From the NCBI GenBank assembly GCA_946479255.1, contig CAMLFK010000261.1:1-6922 (forward strand): a DNA stretch of 6,922 nt. Reading direction: 5' to 3'. Source of the stretch: an uncultured Oxalobacteraceae bacterium (GTDB taxonomy: Bacteria; Pseudomonadota; Gammaproteobacteria; Burkholderiales; Burkholderiaceae). The notes under the pieces were generated by a model. It was not told where the DNA came from. It made no database searches and saw only the letters and a program-made list of their open reading frames with translations. Shown here piece after piece: positions 1 to 5,714 of the stretch. The number at the start of each line of letters is the position of its first letter. Within the stretch, counting starts at the first letter, position 1. Both the position numbers and the translations under genes were made by a program.

Positions 1-10
1 TGAATTTCAC
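1..10 (-). CDS. Possible start of a divergent gene (partial, only three codons visible)
   Basis: On the minus strand a GTG codon at 10-8 is followed by AAA and TTC, so the visible protein would begin M-K-F. A GGAA stretch at 18-15 sits at ribosome-binding distance from it, and a TATAAT box at 46-41 points the same way with a leader of about 25 nt. From memory, betaproteobacterial gpmA genes often lie divergent to a small membrane-anchored rhodanese-like gene followed by grxC and secB, and such a protein can begin with MKF. Three codons cannot identify a family, so the product is left unnamed. The opposite reading, a rightward ORF tail ending at TAG 50-52, is discussed among the rejected items. 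Confidence 0.3.
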
Positions 11-40
11 GGCGTTCCAATGGTTAAAGACAATCCGCGC

Positions 41-46
41 ATTATA
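41..46 (-). promoter_or_regulatory. Candidate -10 box (TATAAT) for the divergent leftward gene
   Basis: The minus strand reads a perfect TATAAT at 46-41 in an otherwise GC-rich genome, about 30 bases before the candidate GTG start at 10. The best -35-like match is TTCAAA at 72-67, with a 20-bp spacer that is longer than ideal. The same AT-rich stretch read rightward gives TATAAA (43-48) or TAAAAT (45-50), so the core could serve gpmA as well. A good rightward -35 hexamer is not evident. Confidence 0.4.
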
Positions 47-67
47 AAATAGATGTCGGAGTCGAAT

Positions 68-124
68 TTGAATGCCCTGTTTTCCTCGTCCATCCTTCTT
101 TTTTACCGATAGAAAAGTCTTCTC
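68..124 (+). promoter_or_regulatory. gpmA leader, weak promoter candidate
   Basis: TTGAAT at 68-73 resembles a -35 hexamer, but the hexamer 17 bp downstream (CATCCT, 91-96) is a poor -10. The alternative is the AT-rich core at 43-50, which would give a leader of about 70 nt. The stretch 75-106 is pyrimidine-rich, including a run of six T at about 98-103. Upstream of the gpmA ATG there is only a weak purine stretch, AGAAAAG at about 111-117. I see no riboswitch-like or strong hairpin structure. Confidence 0.25.
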
Positions 125-871
125 ATGTACAAAATTGTCTTCATGCGCCACGGCGAATCCACTTGGAACCTCGAAAACCGCTTCACCGGCTGGACCGATG
201 TCGATCTGACCGAGAAGGGCGTGCAGGAAGCCAAGGCCGCCGGCAAGGTACTCAAGGAAGCCGGTTTCAGCTTTGACCTGGCCTACACCTCGGTACTCAA
301 GCGCGCCATCCGCACCCTGTGGCTGGCGCTGGACGATATGGACATGATGTGGCTGCCGATCAAGAACGACTGGCGCCTGAACGAGCGCCACTATGGCGCC
401 CTGCAAGGCCTGGACAAGGGCGAGACCGCCGCCAAGTACGGCGACGCCCAGGTGCTGGTATGGCGCCGCAGCTACGACACGCCACCGCCGGCATTGGCCT
501 CGGGCGACGAGCGCACCTCCTTCGGCGACCCGCGTTATGCCGGCGTGCCGAAAGACAGCATCCCGCTGACCGAATGCCTGAAGGACACCGTGGCGCGCGT
601 GATGCCAGCCTGGGATGAAGAAATCGCCCCGGCCATCCGCGCCGGCAAGAAAATCCTGATCTCGGCCCACGGCAACAGCCTGCGCGCCCTGATCAAGATG
701 CTGGACGGCATCAGCGACGAAGACATCGTCGGCCTGAACATTCCTAACGGCCAGCCGTTGGTGTACGAACTGGACGCCGACCTCAAACCGATCCGCCATT
801 ACTACCTGGGCGACCAGGAAGCGATCGCGGCCGCCGTGGCCGCCGTGGCCAATCAAGGGAAGGCAAAGTAA
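125..871 (+). CDS. gpmA: 2,3-bisphosphoglycerate-dependent phosphoglycerate mutase
   Basis: The product interconverts 3-phosphoglycerate and 2-phosphoglycerate in glycolysis and gluconeogenesis, in the cytoplasm, through a phosphohistidine intermediate primed by 2,3-BPG. The 248-residue protein is full length (E. coli GpmA is 250). It has the histidine phosphatase signature RHGES at residues 8-12, with His9 as the phosphorylated residue. It also has Arg60 in the LKR motif, Glu87 in NERHYG (86-91) as the likely acid/base, and the second catalytic His182 in AHGNS (181-185). [10 protein letters not shown] (113-122) and the C-terminal segment also match the family. The ATG at 125 puts the catalytic histidine at the expected distance from the N-terminus. 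It appears to be the first gene of an operon, because envC starts 3 bp after its stop with no terminator between. No residue looks defective. Confidence 0.98.
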   Translation: MYKIVFMRHGESTWNLENRFTGWTDVDLTEKGVQEAKAAGKVLKEAGFSFDLAYTSVLKRAIRTLWLALDDMDMMWLPIKNDWRLNERHYGALQGLDKGETAAKYGDAQVLVWRRSYDTPPPALASGDERTSFGDPRYAGVPKDSIPLTECLKDTVARVMPAWDEEIAPAIRAGKKILISAHGNSLRALIKMLDGISDEDIVGLNIPNGQPLVYELDADLKPIRHYYLGDQEAIAAAVAAVANQGKAK

Positions 872-874
872 GTT

Positions 875-2353
875 TTGCGACGTAATGTGAAGCAGTTGGC
901 GTACCGGGCGATGTGCATCATCGCCCTGGCCGCAGCGGTGGGCAGCGCATGGAGTGCGCCCCGCCAGACCGAGCGCAGCAAGCAAAAGGCTGCCGCCGAG
1001 GCGACCCGCGCCGGGATCGCCCAAAAGCTGGCCACCTTGAAGCGCGACGTCAGCAAAACCGAAGACGCGCGCGAAGACGCCGCCGACACGCTGGCCGAGT
1101 CGGAAGAGGCGATCTCCAACGCCAACCGCGCCCTGCGCGACCTGGCCGAGGAGCAGCAACAAACCCATACCCGGCTTGAAGAACTGGGCAATGCCCAGGC
1201 CAAGCTGGCCGCGACCATAGACGCGCAGAAAAAGCAGTTGTCCAAGCTGCTGCGCGAGCAATATGTCGCCGGTAACGAAGACCGCATCAAGCTGCTGCTG
1301 TCGGGCGACAACCCCAACCGCATCAACCGCGACCTGCATATGATGGCCTATGTTTCGCAGGCGCAAGCCAGACTGCTGACCGCGCTGCGCACCAACCTGA
1401 CCCAGGTGGAAGCCAACCAGGCCGCGGCCCAGAATGCCAATGACGAGCTGGAAGAAATCGCCGGCGAGCAGCGCGACCAGAAAACCGTGCTGGAGAAAGA
1501 AAAAGCCCGCCGCGCCGCCTTGCTGGGCAGCCTGTCGGCGCGCCTGGCCGCCCAGCGCAAGGAACTGGGCAGCCTGGAACGCGACGAGCAGCGCATGGCC
1601 GGCTTGGTCGACAAGCTGTCGCGCCTGATCAAGGAACAGGCCGAGGCCGCCGCCGCCGAACAGCGCCGCAAGGAAGCACTGGCGGCGGCGCGCGCCAAGG
1701 CCAAGGCCAAGGCCGAGGCCGAAGCGCAGGCGCTCGCCAAGGCCCAGGCCGAAGCGAAAGCGGCGCGCGAAAAAGCCGAACGCGAACGCCTGGCGCGCGA
1801 GGCCGCCAAGCCGGGTGCCAAGCCGCGCCCGGTGGAGAAACCGCCAGTGATTACCGACGAACCCAAGGTGGCCGCTAAACCCGAGCCCGAACCGGAACCG
1901 GAAGACAAGGACGCCGCCAAGCCGGCCGACGTGGCGCTCGCTCCCGCGCCGCTGGACGGCGCCTTTGCCAGCCTGCGCGGCAAGCTGAAAACCCCGGTGT
2001 CCGGCCAGGTGATCGCCCGTTTCGGCGCCAAGCGCGGCGGCGGTCCGAGCTGGAAGGGCATGTTCATCAAGGCAGGCGAGGGCAGCGATATCCGCGCCGT
2101 GGCCGCCGGCCGGGTGGTGTTTTCCAGCTGGATGCGCGGCTTCGGCAACCTGATCATCATCGACCACGGCAGCGAATACCTGTCCATCTATGGAAACAAC
2201 CAGTCTCTGCTGAAACGGGTCGGCGACGCCGTGCGCGGCGGCGAGTCGATCGCCAGCGCCGGCAACACCGGCGGCAACGAGGAATCGGGGCTATACTTCG
2301 AGCTCAGGCACCGCGGGGCAGCCTTCGATCCAGCCAGCTGGGTCAGTTTCTAA
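875..2353 (+). CDS. envC: EnvC-like murein hydrolase activator (coiled coil plus degenerate LytM domain)
   Basis: Predicted exported protein of 492 residues. In E. coli, EnvC is recruited to the septum by FtsEX and activates the amidases AmiA and AmiB for daughter-cell separation; the same role is inferred here. A basic N-terminus (R2, R3, K6) and a hydrophobic stretch form a signal peptide probably cut after AWSA (about residue 28). Residues about 30-265 are Gln/Glu/Lys/Arg/Leu-rich coiled coil, followed by an Ala/Lys/Glu tract (about 265-312), a Pro-rich linker (313-360) and a LytM/M23-like domain (about 367-490). Zinc-ligand positions of active LytM are replaced: YLSIYGNN (435-442) where active enzymes have a Y-A-H type motif, and GLYFEL (472-477) in place of HLHFE, as in EnvC. 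The start is TTG 875, with GGGAAGG at 857-863. GTG 887 has no ribosome site, and ATG 911 would remove the positive charges. It is longer than E. coli EnvC (about 419), mainly through the linker. Confidence 0.9.
   Translation: MRRNVKQLAYRAMCIIALAAAVGSAWSAPRQTERSKQKAAAEATRAGIAQKLATLKRDVSKTEDAREDAADTLAESEEAISNANRALRDLAEEQQQTHTRLEELGNAQAKLAATIDAQKKQLSKLLREQYVAGNEDRIKLLLSGDNPNRINRDLHMMAYVSQAQARLLTALRTNLTQVEANQAAAQNANDELEEIAGEQRDQKTVLEKEKARRAALLGSLSARLAAQRKELGSLERDEQRMAGLVDKLSRLIKEQAEAAAAEQRRKEALAAARAKAKAKAEAEAQALAKAQAEAKAAREKAERERLAREAAKPGAKPRPVEKPPVITDEPKVAAKPEPEPEPEDKDAAKPADVALAPAPLDGAFASLRGKLKTPVSGQVIARFGAKRGGGPSWKGMFIKAGEGSDIRAVAAGRVVFSSWMRGFGNLIIIDHGSEYLSIYGNNQSLLKRVGDAVRGGESIASAGNTGGNEESGLYFELRHRGAAFDPASWVSF
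1697..1714 (+). repeat. Short tandem repeat (AAGGCC x3) inside envC
   Basis: Three perfect AAGGCC units encode K-A-K-A-K-A from residue 275. They continue into degenerate GAGGCC/GAAGCG units that encode alternating Ala with Glu, Lys or Gln up to about residue 300. This is a coding low-complexity tract at the C-terminal end of the coiled coil and could vary in length between strains by slippage. Confidence 0.7.
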
Positions 2354-2356
2354 GGG
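2352..2356 (+). promoter_or_regulatory. Ribosome binding site that decides the ctpA start
   Basis: AAGGG overlaps the envC stop codon (TAA 2351-2353). It lies directly against the first possible ATG (2357), with no spacer, but 9 nt before the second ATG (2366). The spacing favours initiation at 2366. Confidence 0.6.
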
Positions 2357-2365
2357 ATGGTGCGT

Positions 2366-3844
2366 ATGGCAATAAAAGTCAAGGGCCTCGGCCTGGTCGG
2401 CATCGGCATGGTGGCAGGGGTCGCCCTGTCCCTGCAATTTTCCGCGCTCGCGCAAAAGCCGGACGCGGTGGCGCCGCTGCCGCTGTCGGAACTGCGCCAG
2501 CTGGCCGATGTCTACGGCCTCATCAAGACCGACTACGTCGAGCCGGTCGAGGACAAAAAACTCTTGTCGGAAGCCATCAGCGGCATGGTCAGTTCGCTCG
2601 ACCCGCACTCGGTCTACCTCGACAAGAAAGCCTACCGCGAGATGAAGGAAGGCATGCAGGGCCGCTTCGTCGGGCTCGGCATCGAAGTCGCCATGGAAGA
2701 TGGCTACGTCAAGATCATCACGCCGATTGAAGATTCGCCAGCGTTTCGCGCAGGCATCAAGGCGGGCGACCTGATCACCCGCATCGACAACGCCCCCATC
2801 AAGGGCCTCTCCCTGGACGAAGCCATCAAGAAGATGCGCGGCGAGCCGAAAAGCAAGGTGGTGCTGACAATCGCCCGCAAAGGCGACGACAAGCCCTGGA
2901 TCGTGCCCCTTGTGCGCGAGGAAATCCGGGTGCTCAGCGTCAAAGGCAAGATCGTCGAGCCGGGTTATGCCTGGCTGCGCATCAGCCAGTTCCAGGAACA
3001 GACCGTCGAGGAAATGGCCAAGAAACTGGCCGCCCTGTACGCCCAGGATCCAAAACTGAAGGGCCTGGTGCTGGACTTGCGCAATGATCCGGGTGGCTTG
3101 CTGCCGGGTGCGATCGGCGTGTCCGCCGCCTTCCTGCCGCCGGACAAGGAAATCGTCTCCACCGTCGGCCAGCTGGCCGAATCGAACCAGAGTTTTTCGA
3201 GCCGCCGCGAGTTCTATTCCCAGCGCGGCGCCGACCCGCTGGCCAAGCTGCCGGCCGCCTTCAAGACCGTGCCGATGGTGGTGCTGGTCAATACCGGCTC
3301 GGCGTCCGCCTCGGAAATCGTCGCCGGCGCCCTGCAAGATTACAAGCGCGCCATCATCATGGGCACCCAGACCTTCGGCAAGGGCTCGGTGCAGACCCTG
3401 CGCCAGCTCTCGCCCGACACCGCCGTCAAGCTCACCACCGCGCGCTACTACACGCCGGAAGGGCGCTCGATCCAGGCCAAGGGCATCATGCCCGACCTGG
3501 TGGTCGAGGAAAGCGCCGAAGGCGACGGCTTGAACGCCCTGCGCGAGCGCGAAGCCGACCTGCGCAAGCACCTGGCCAATGGCAAAGAGAAAGAAGCCGA
3601 GCAGGCCAAGCGCGACAATGCCGAGGAACAACAGCGCGCCATCGCCCTGGCCAAGACCAGGAAGCCGCTCGAATTCGGCGCCAATGATGATTTCCAACTG
3701 ATGCAGGCCCTGAACCACTTCAAGGGCTTGCCGGTCAAGGTGTCCAAGCCGGAAACCCGCCTGGCCGCGGACCAGACCGTGGTGCCGCCGGAAGTGGCCA
3801 AGCCAGCCGAGAAGCCGCCCGAAGTGGTGGCGCCCAAGAAGTGA
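2366..3844 (+). CDS. ctpA: S41 family C-terminal processing peptidase (CtpA/Prc type)
   Basis: Periplasmic serine protease with a Ser-Lys dyad that cleaves substrates from their C-termini. In Pseudomonas aeruginosa, CtpA with the lipoprotein LbcA degrades peptidoglycan cross-link hydrolases. Here 492 residues are read from ATG 2366 (ATG 2357 would add three). The N-terminus is basic and hydrophobic with a likely signal peptidase site after SALA (about residue 26). A PDZ domain covers about 99-180, starting at GRFVGLGIEV. The peptidase core holds GSASASE with the predicted nucleophile Ser314, then FGKGSVQ with Lys339 exactly 25 residues later and Gln343, the spacing known for the family. YYTPEGRSIQ follows as the conserved strand. 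A charged helical region (about 390-435) and a Pro/Lys/Glu-rich tail (473-492) end the protein. It starts 12 bp after envC, and its stop overlaps the next gene's start. Confidence 0.95.
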   Translation: MAIKVKGLGLVGIGMVAGVALSLQFSALAQKPDAVAPLPLSELRQLADVYGLIKTDYVEPVEDKKLLSEAISGMVSSLDPHSVYLDKKAYREMKEGMQGRFVGLGIEVAMEDGYVKIITPIEDSPAFRAGIKAGDLITRIDNAPIKGLSLDEAIKKMRGEPKSKVVLTIARKGDDKPWIVPLVREEIRVLSVKGKIVEPGYAWLRISQFQEQTVEEMAKKLAALYAQDPKLKGLVLDLRNDPGGLLPGAIGVSAAFLPPDKEIVSTVGQLAESNQSFSSRREFYSQRGADPLAKLPAAFKTVPMVVLVNTGSASASEIVAGALQDYKRAIIMGTQTFGKGSVQTLRQLSPDTAVKLTTARYYTPEGRSIQAKGIMPDLVVEESAEGDGLNALREREADLRKHLANGKEKEAEQAKRDNAEEQQRAIALAKTRKPLEFGANDDFQLMQALNHFKGLPVKVSKPETRLAADQTVVPPEVAKPAEKPPEVVAPKK

Positions 3845-4584
3845 ACGACCACCAGCTGCTGCGCTATTCGCGCCACATTTTGTTGGATGAGGTCGGCATC
3901 GAAGGCCAGCAAAAGGTGCTGGACGCCACCGCGCTGGTGATCGGCGCCGGCGGCCTGGGTTCGCCCGCCGCCCTGTACCTGGCCTCGGCGGGCATTGGCC
4001 GCCTGATCCTGGTCGACGACGACACGGTCGACCTGACCAACCTGCAGCGCCAGATCATCCACACCACCGAACGGGTCGGCCAGCCCAAGGTCGACTCGGC
4101 GCGCACCGCGCTGCACGCGCTCAATCCCGAATGCGAAGTGGTGGCCCTGCAAGAGCGCGCCAGCGGCGCTCGCCTGGCCGAACTGGTGGCAGAGGCTGAC
4201 GTGGTGCTCGACTGCTGCGACAATTTCGCCACCCGCCACGCCGTCAACCGCGCCTGCGTGGCGCACCAGGTGCCGCTGGTATCTGGCGCGGTGATCCGCT
4301 TCGACGGCCAGATCAGCGTGTTCGACACGCGCGGCGGCGACGCCCCTTGCTACTCCTGCCTGTTCCCGGAAGACCAGCAGTTCCAGGATGCCGCCTGCAG
4401 CACCATGGGCGTGTTCGCTCCTCTGGTCGGCGTGATCGGCGCCATGCAGGCGGCCGAGGCGCTCAAAGTCATCATCGGCACCGGCCAGACCCTGACCGGC
4501 CGCCTGCTGCTGCTCGATGGCCGGTCGATGGAGTGGACCAGCATCGCCCTGCAACGCAATCCTTCGTGCCCGGTCTGCAAGTAG
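3841..4584 (+). CDS. moeB: MoeB/ThiF/HesA-family sulfur-carrier protein adenylyltransferase
   Basis: E1-like enzyme that activates the C-terminal Gly-Gly of a small sulfur-carrier protein with ATP: MoaD in molybdopterin synthesis for MoeB, ThiS in thiamine thiazole synthesis for ThiF. The 247 residues show the ATP-binding loop GAGGLG (35-40), NLQRQ with Arg70 (67-71), and DCCDN with Asp127 (124-128). There are two zinc cysteine pairs, C170/C173 and C243/C246, and a Cys at 186 in AACSTMG, near where ThiF carries its reactive cysteine. Length and N-terminus (LLRYSRHILLDEVG) fit MoeB well. There is no C-terminal rhodanese domain. The start is GTG, overlapping the ctpA stop by 4 nt (GTGA), which suggests translational coupling, since no good ribosome site is visible. 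MoeB versus ThiF cannot be decided without the rest of the genome; no moa, moe or thi gene is adjacent. Confidence 0.88.
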   Translation: MNDHQLLRYSRHILLDEVGIEGQQKVLDATALVIGAGGLGSPAALYLASAGIGRLILVDDDTVDLTNLQRQIIHTTERVGQPKVDSARTALHALNPECEVVALQERASGARLAELVAEADVVLDCCDNFATRHAVNRACVAHQVPLVSGAVIRFDGQISVFDTRGGDAPCYSCLFPEDQQFQDAACSTMGVFAPLVGVIGAMQAAEALKVIIGTGQTLTGRLLLLDGRSMEWTSIALQRNPSCPVCK

Positions 4585-4585
4585 C

Positions 4586-4598
4586 GGCCGGCACGGCC
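4586..4598 (+). terminator. Small GC hairpin just after moeB, weak terminator candidate
   Basis: GGCCG at 4586-4590 pairs with CGGCC at 4594-4598 around a 3-nt loop, starting 2 nt after the moeB stop. There is no following T-tract, so it does not meet the form of an intrinsic terminator. It may slow 3' exonucleases or have no role. Confidence 0.2.
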
Positions 4599-4694
4599 CC
4601 AGCCCTATTGGCACACAAACCATGCATGGCCCTGATGGCCGCGCTGTCTTACAATGGGCGATTATTGAGCAAATGAGACGCCAATTCCCAGCAA

Positions 4695-4714
4695 AGGGCC
4701 AGACATTTGGCCTT
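4695..4714 (+). other. Imperfect hairpin overlapping a -10-like box upstream of gspG
   Basis: GGCCA (4697-4701) pairs with TGGCC (4708-4712). The stem extends by an A-T pair and two G-T wobbles to 4695-4714, with the loop at 4703-4706. The 3' arm ends at the first base of the TATACT box at 4714-4719. It could be an inverted-repeat protein site or a weak terminator, although only short T runs follow. The call is structural only. Confidence 0.25.
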
Positions 4715-4768
4715 ATACTCTGGTTTCATTTAAGACACGTTTTTCACTCTCCTACCTTCTGACTGAAT

Positions 4769-5221
4769 ATGCACAACGTTTTTAATCGCCCGATCCGCAA
4801 GCGCCTGGCGCGCGGCTTCACCCTCGTGGAAATCATGGTGGTGGTGGTCATCATCGGCATTCTCGGCGCGCTGGTCGTGCCAAAGCTGCTGAGCCGCACC
4901 GGCGAATCGCGCATCACCGCCGCCCGCGTCGACATCTCGACCCTGATGCAAGCACTCAAGCTCTACAAGCTGGACAACCAGCGCTATCCGACCACCGAGC
5001 AGGGCCTGCAATCGCTGATCACCAAGCCGACCAACGGCCCGACCGCCAACGGCTGGAAAACCGGCGGCTACATCGAAAAGCTGCCCAAAGACCCATGGGG
5101 CAACCCTTACCAGTACCTGGCGCCAGGCGTTCACGGTGAAGTCGACCTGTTCTCGCTGGGTGCCGATGGCCAGCCCGGCGGCACCGGCGACGACGGCGAC
5201 ATCGGCTCCTGGGATAACTAA
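4769..5221 (+). CDS. gspG: Type II secretion major pseudopilin GspG
   Basis: Main subunit of the periplasmic pseudopilus that drives substrates out through the type II secretion channel. The 150-residue precursor has a 16-residue basic leader ending in RLARG. It is cut before Phe17, with Glu21 at mature position 5, then a hydrophobic helix (about 17-40), all as required by the prepilin peptidase. The GspG signature region follows: YKLDNQRYPTTEQGL (66-80), DPWGNPYQY (108-116), and the acidic C-terminal loop with Asp133, 141, 142 and 144 and Trp148. In this family that loop binds calcium and stabilises the fibre. The start is ATG 4769 with no clear ribosome site upstream (GACTGAAT). It appears to be the first gene of the gsp operon here, and gspH follows after 9 bp. 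Confidence 0.97.
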   Translation: MHNVFNRPIRKRLARGFTLVEIMVVVVIIGILGALVVPKLLSRTGESRITAARVDISTLMQALKLYKLDNQRYPTTEQGLQSLITKPTNGPTANGWKTGGYIEKLPKDPWGNPYQYLAPGVHGEVDLFSLGADGQPGGTGDDGDIGSWDN

Positions 5222-5225
5222 GGAG
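5220..5225 (+). promoter_or_regulatory. Strong ribosome binding site for the TTG start of gspH
   Basis: AAGGAG overlaps the gspG stop codon and lies 5 nt before TTG 5231. It is the best Shine-Dalgarno match in the window and supports the non-ATG start. The next in-frame ATG lies inside the transmembrane helix. Confidence 0.75.
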
Positions 5226-5230
5226 CGGCC

Positions 5231-5710
5231 TTGTCTCACTTGGCGCCTGCGCGCGCCTCGCGCGGTTTTACGCTGGTCGAGGTGATGGTGGTGATGGTGA
5301 TCATCGGGATCGTGCTCGGCATGGTCACGCTGAACGCCATCCCCAGCCCGCGCCAGAACCTGCAAAACGAAGCCCAGCGCCTCGCGCTGCTGCTGCAGCT
5401 GGCGCGCGACGAAGCCATCGTGCGCAACCGCCTCGTCAACTTCGAAGCCAACAGCGAGCGTTACCGCTTCATGGTGCGCCAGGAGAAGGAATGGGTGCAA
5501 GTCACCCAGGACGACCTGCTGCGCGAACGCCCTTTTAAATATACGCCCGTGACCCTGCTGCTCGATCCGCCCGGCGCCGGCAGCGCCGACCCGCTGCGCA
5601 TCACCTTCGGGCGCGAGCCGGTTGACAAGCCCTTCGTGCTGACCCTCATCACCGGCGAGGACCGGGTGTCCATCCGCGCCGATGGCATCGGCCACTTCAC
5701 GGTGGATTAA
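5231..5710 (+). CDS. gspH: Type II secretion minor pseudopilin GspH
   Basis: Minor pseudopilin of 159 residues, thought to link the GspI-J-K tip complex to the GspG fibre. It has a short basic leader, cleavage at RG-F (G12/F13), Glu17 at mature position 5 and a hydrophobic helix (about 13-34). The NEAQRLALLLQLARDEAIVRN region (46-66) is the amphipathic helix typical of GspH/FimT proteins. The C-terminal part is beta-rich and ends in GIGHFTVD. The start is TTG 5231, chosen because of the AAGGAG site 5 nt upstream and because it gives a complete leader. The DNA for mature residues 6-11 includes a perfect 9-bp tandem repeat (5281-5298). The gene lies between gspG (9-bp gap) and gspI (4-bp gap). 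Confidence 0.93.
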   Translation: MSHLAPARASRGFTLVEVMVVMVIIGIVLGMVTLNAIPSPRQNLQNEAQRLALLLQLARDEAIVRNRLVNFEANSERYRFMVRQEKEWVQVTQDDLLRERPFKYTPVTLLLDPPGAGSADPLRITFGREPVDKPFVLTLITGEDRVSIRADGIGHFTVD

Positions 5711-5714
5711 GACC

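Larger units (their letters stand above)
4585..4768 (+). promoter_or_regulatory. Intergenic region between moeB and gspG, probable gspG operon promoter
   Basis: This 184-bp gap is by far the longest between genes on this strand and marks a likely transcription boundary. Two -10-like hexamers are present: TACAAT at 4650-4655 and TATACT at 4714-4719, each 5 of 6 matches to consensus. Neither has a convincing -35 at 16-18 bp. TTGGCA at 4608-4613 is a good -35-like hexamer but is paired only with a poor -10 (CCTGAT, 4631-4636). The last 50 bases are AT-richer than the surroundings. No clear ribosome binding site precedes the gspG ATG. Confidence 0.4.

Noticed and set aside
2..52. Possible tail of a rightward gene ending at TAG 50-52
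   Set aside because: Sixteen codons are open, but a TATAAT box and a GTG with ribosome site on the other strand explain the same bases better. Not excluded without the left flank.
853..880. Terminator between gpmA and envC
   Set aside because: The gap is only 3 bp with no hairpin or T-tract, and the genes appear co-transcribed.
1348..2187. Antisense Ser/Ala-rich open frame opposite envC
   Set aside because: Its composition mirrors the Ala/Lys/Glu repeats of envC, and it has no start signals or domain.
2291..3718. Long antisense open frame (about 475 codons) opposite ctpA
   Set aside because: It lies fully opposite a convincing S41 protease with intact motifs. In high-GC genomes, codon bias keeps stops out of the complementary frame. 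Its protein is His/Gln/Ala/Gly-rich with no recognisable domain.
3448..4623. Antisense open frame (about 391 codons) opposite ctpA and moeB
   Set aside because: It spans two real genes in antisense, has no ribosome site and no family resemblance. It is a compositional shadow.
4609..4625. Sigma-54 promoter-like TGGCAC followed by a GC dinucleotide
   Set aside because: The GG and GC elements are 14 bases apart instead of 12, and the TTGCA half is missing.
4622..4762. Small ORF of 46 codons in the gap before gspG
   Set aside because: It has no ribosome binding site or recognisable motif, its frame extends back into moeB as a shadow, and it occupies the likely promoter.
5281..5298. Perfect 9-bp tandem repeat in gspH
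   Set aside because: It encodes Val-Met-Val of the transmembrane helix and is explained by the protein sequence; similar GTG runs occur in gspG.
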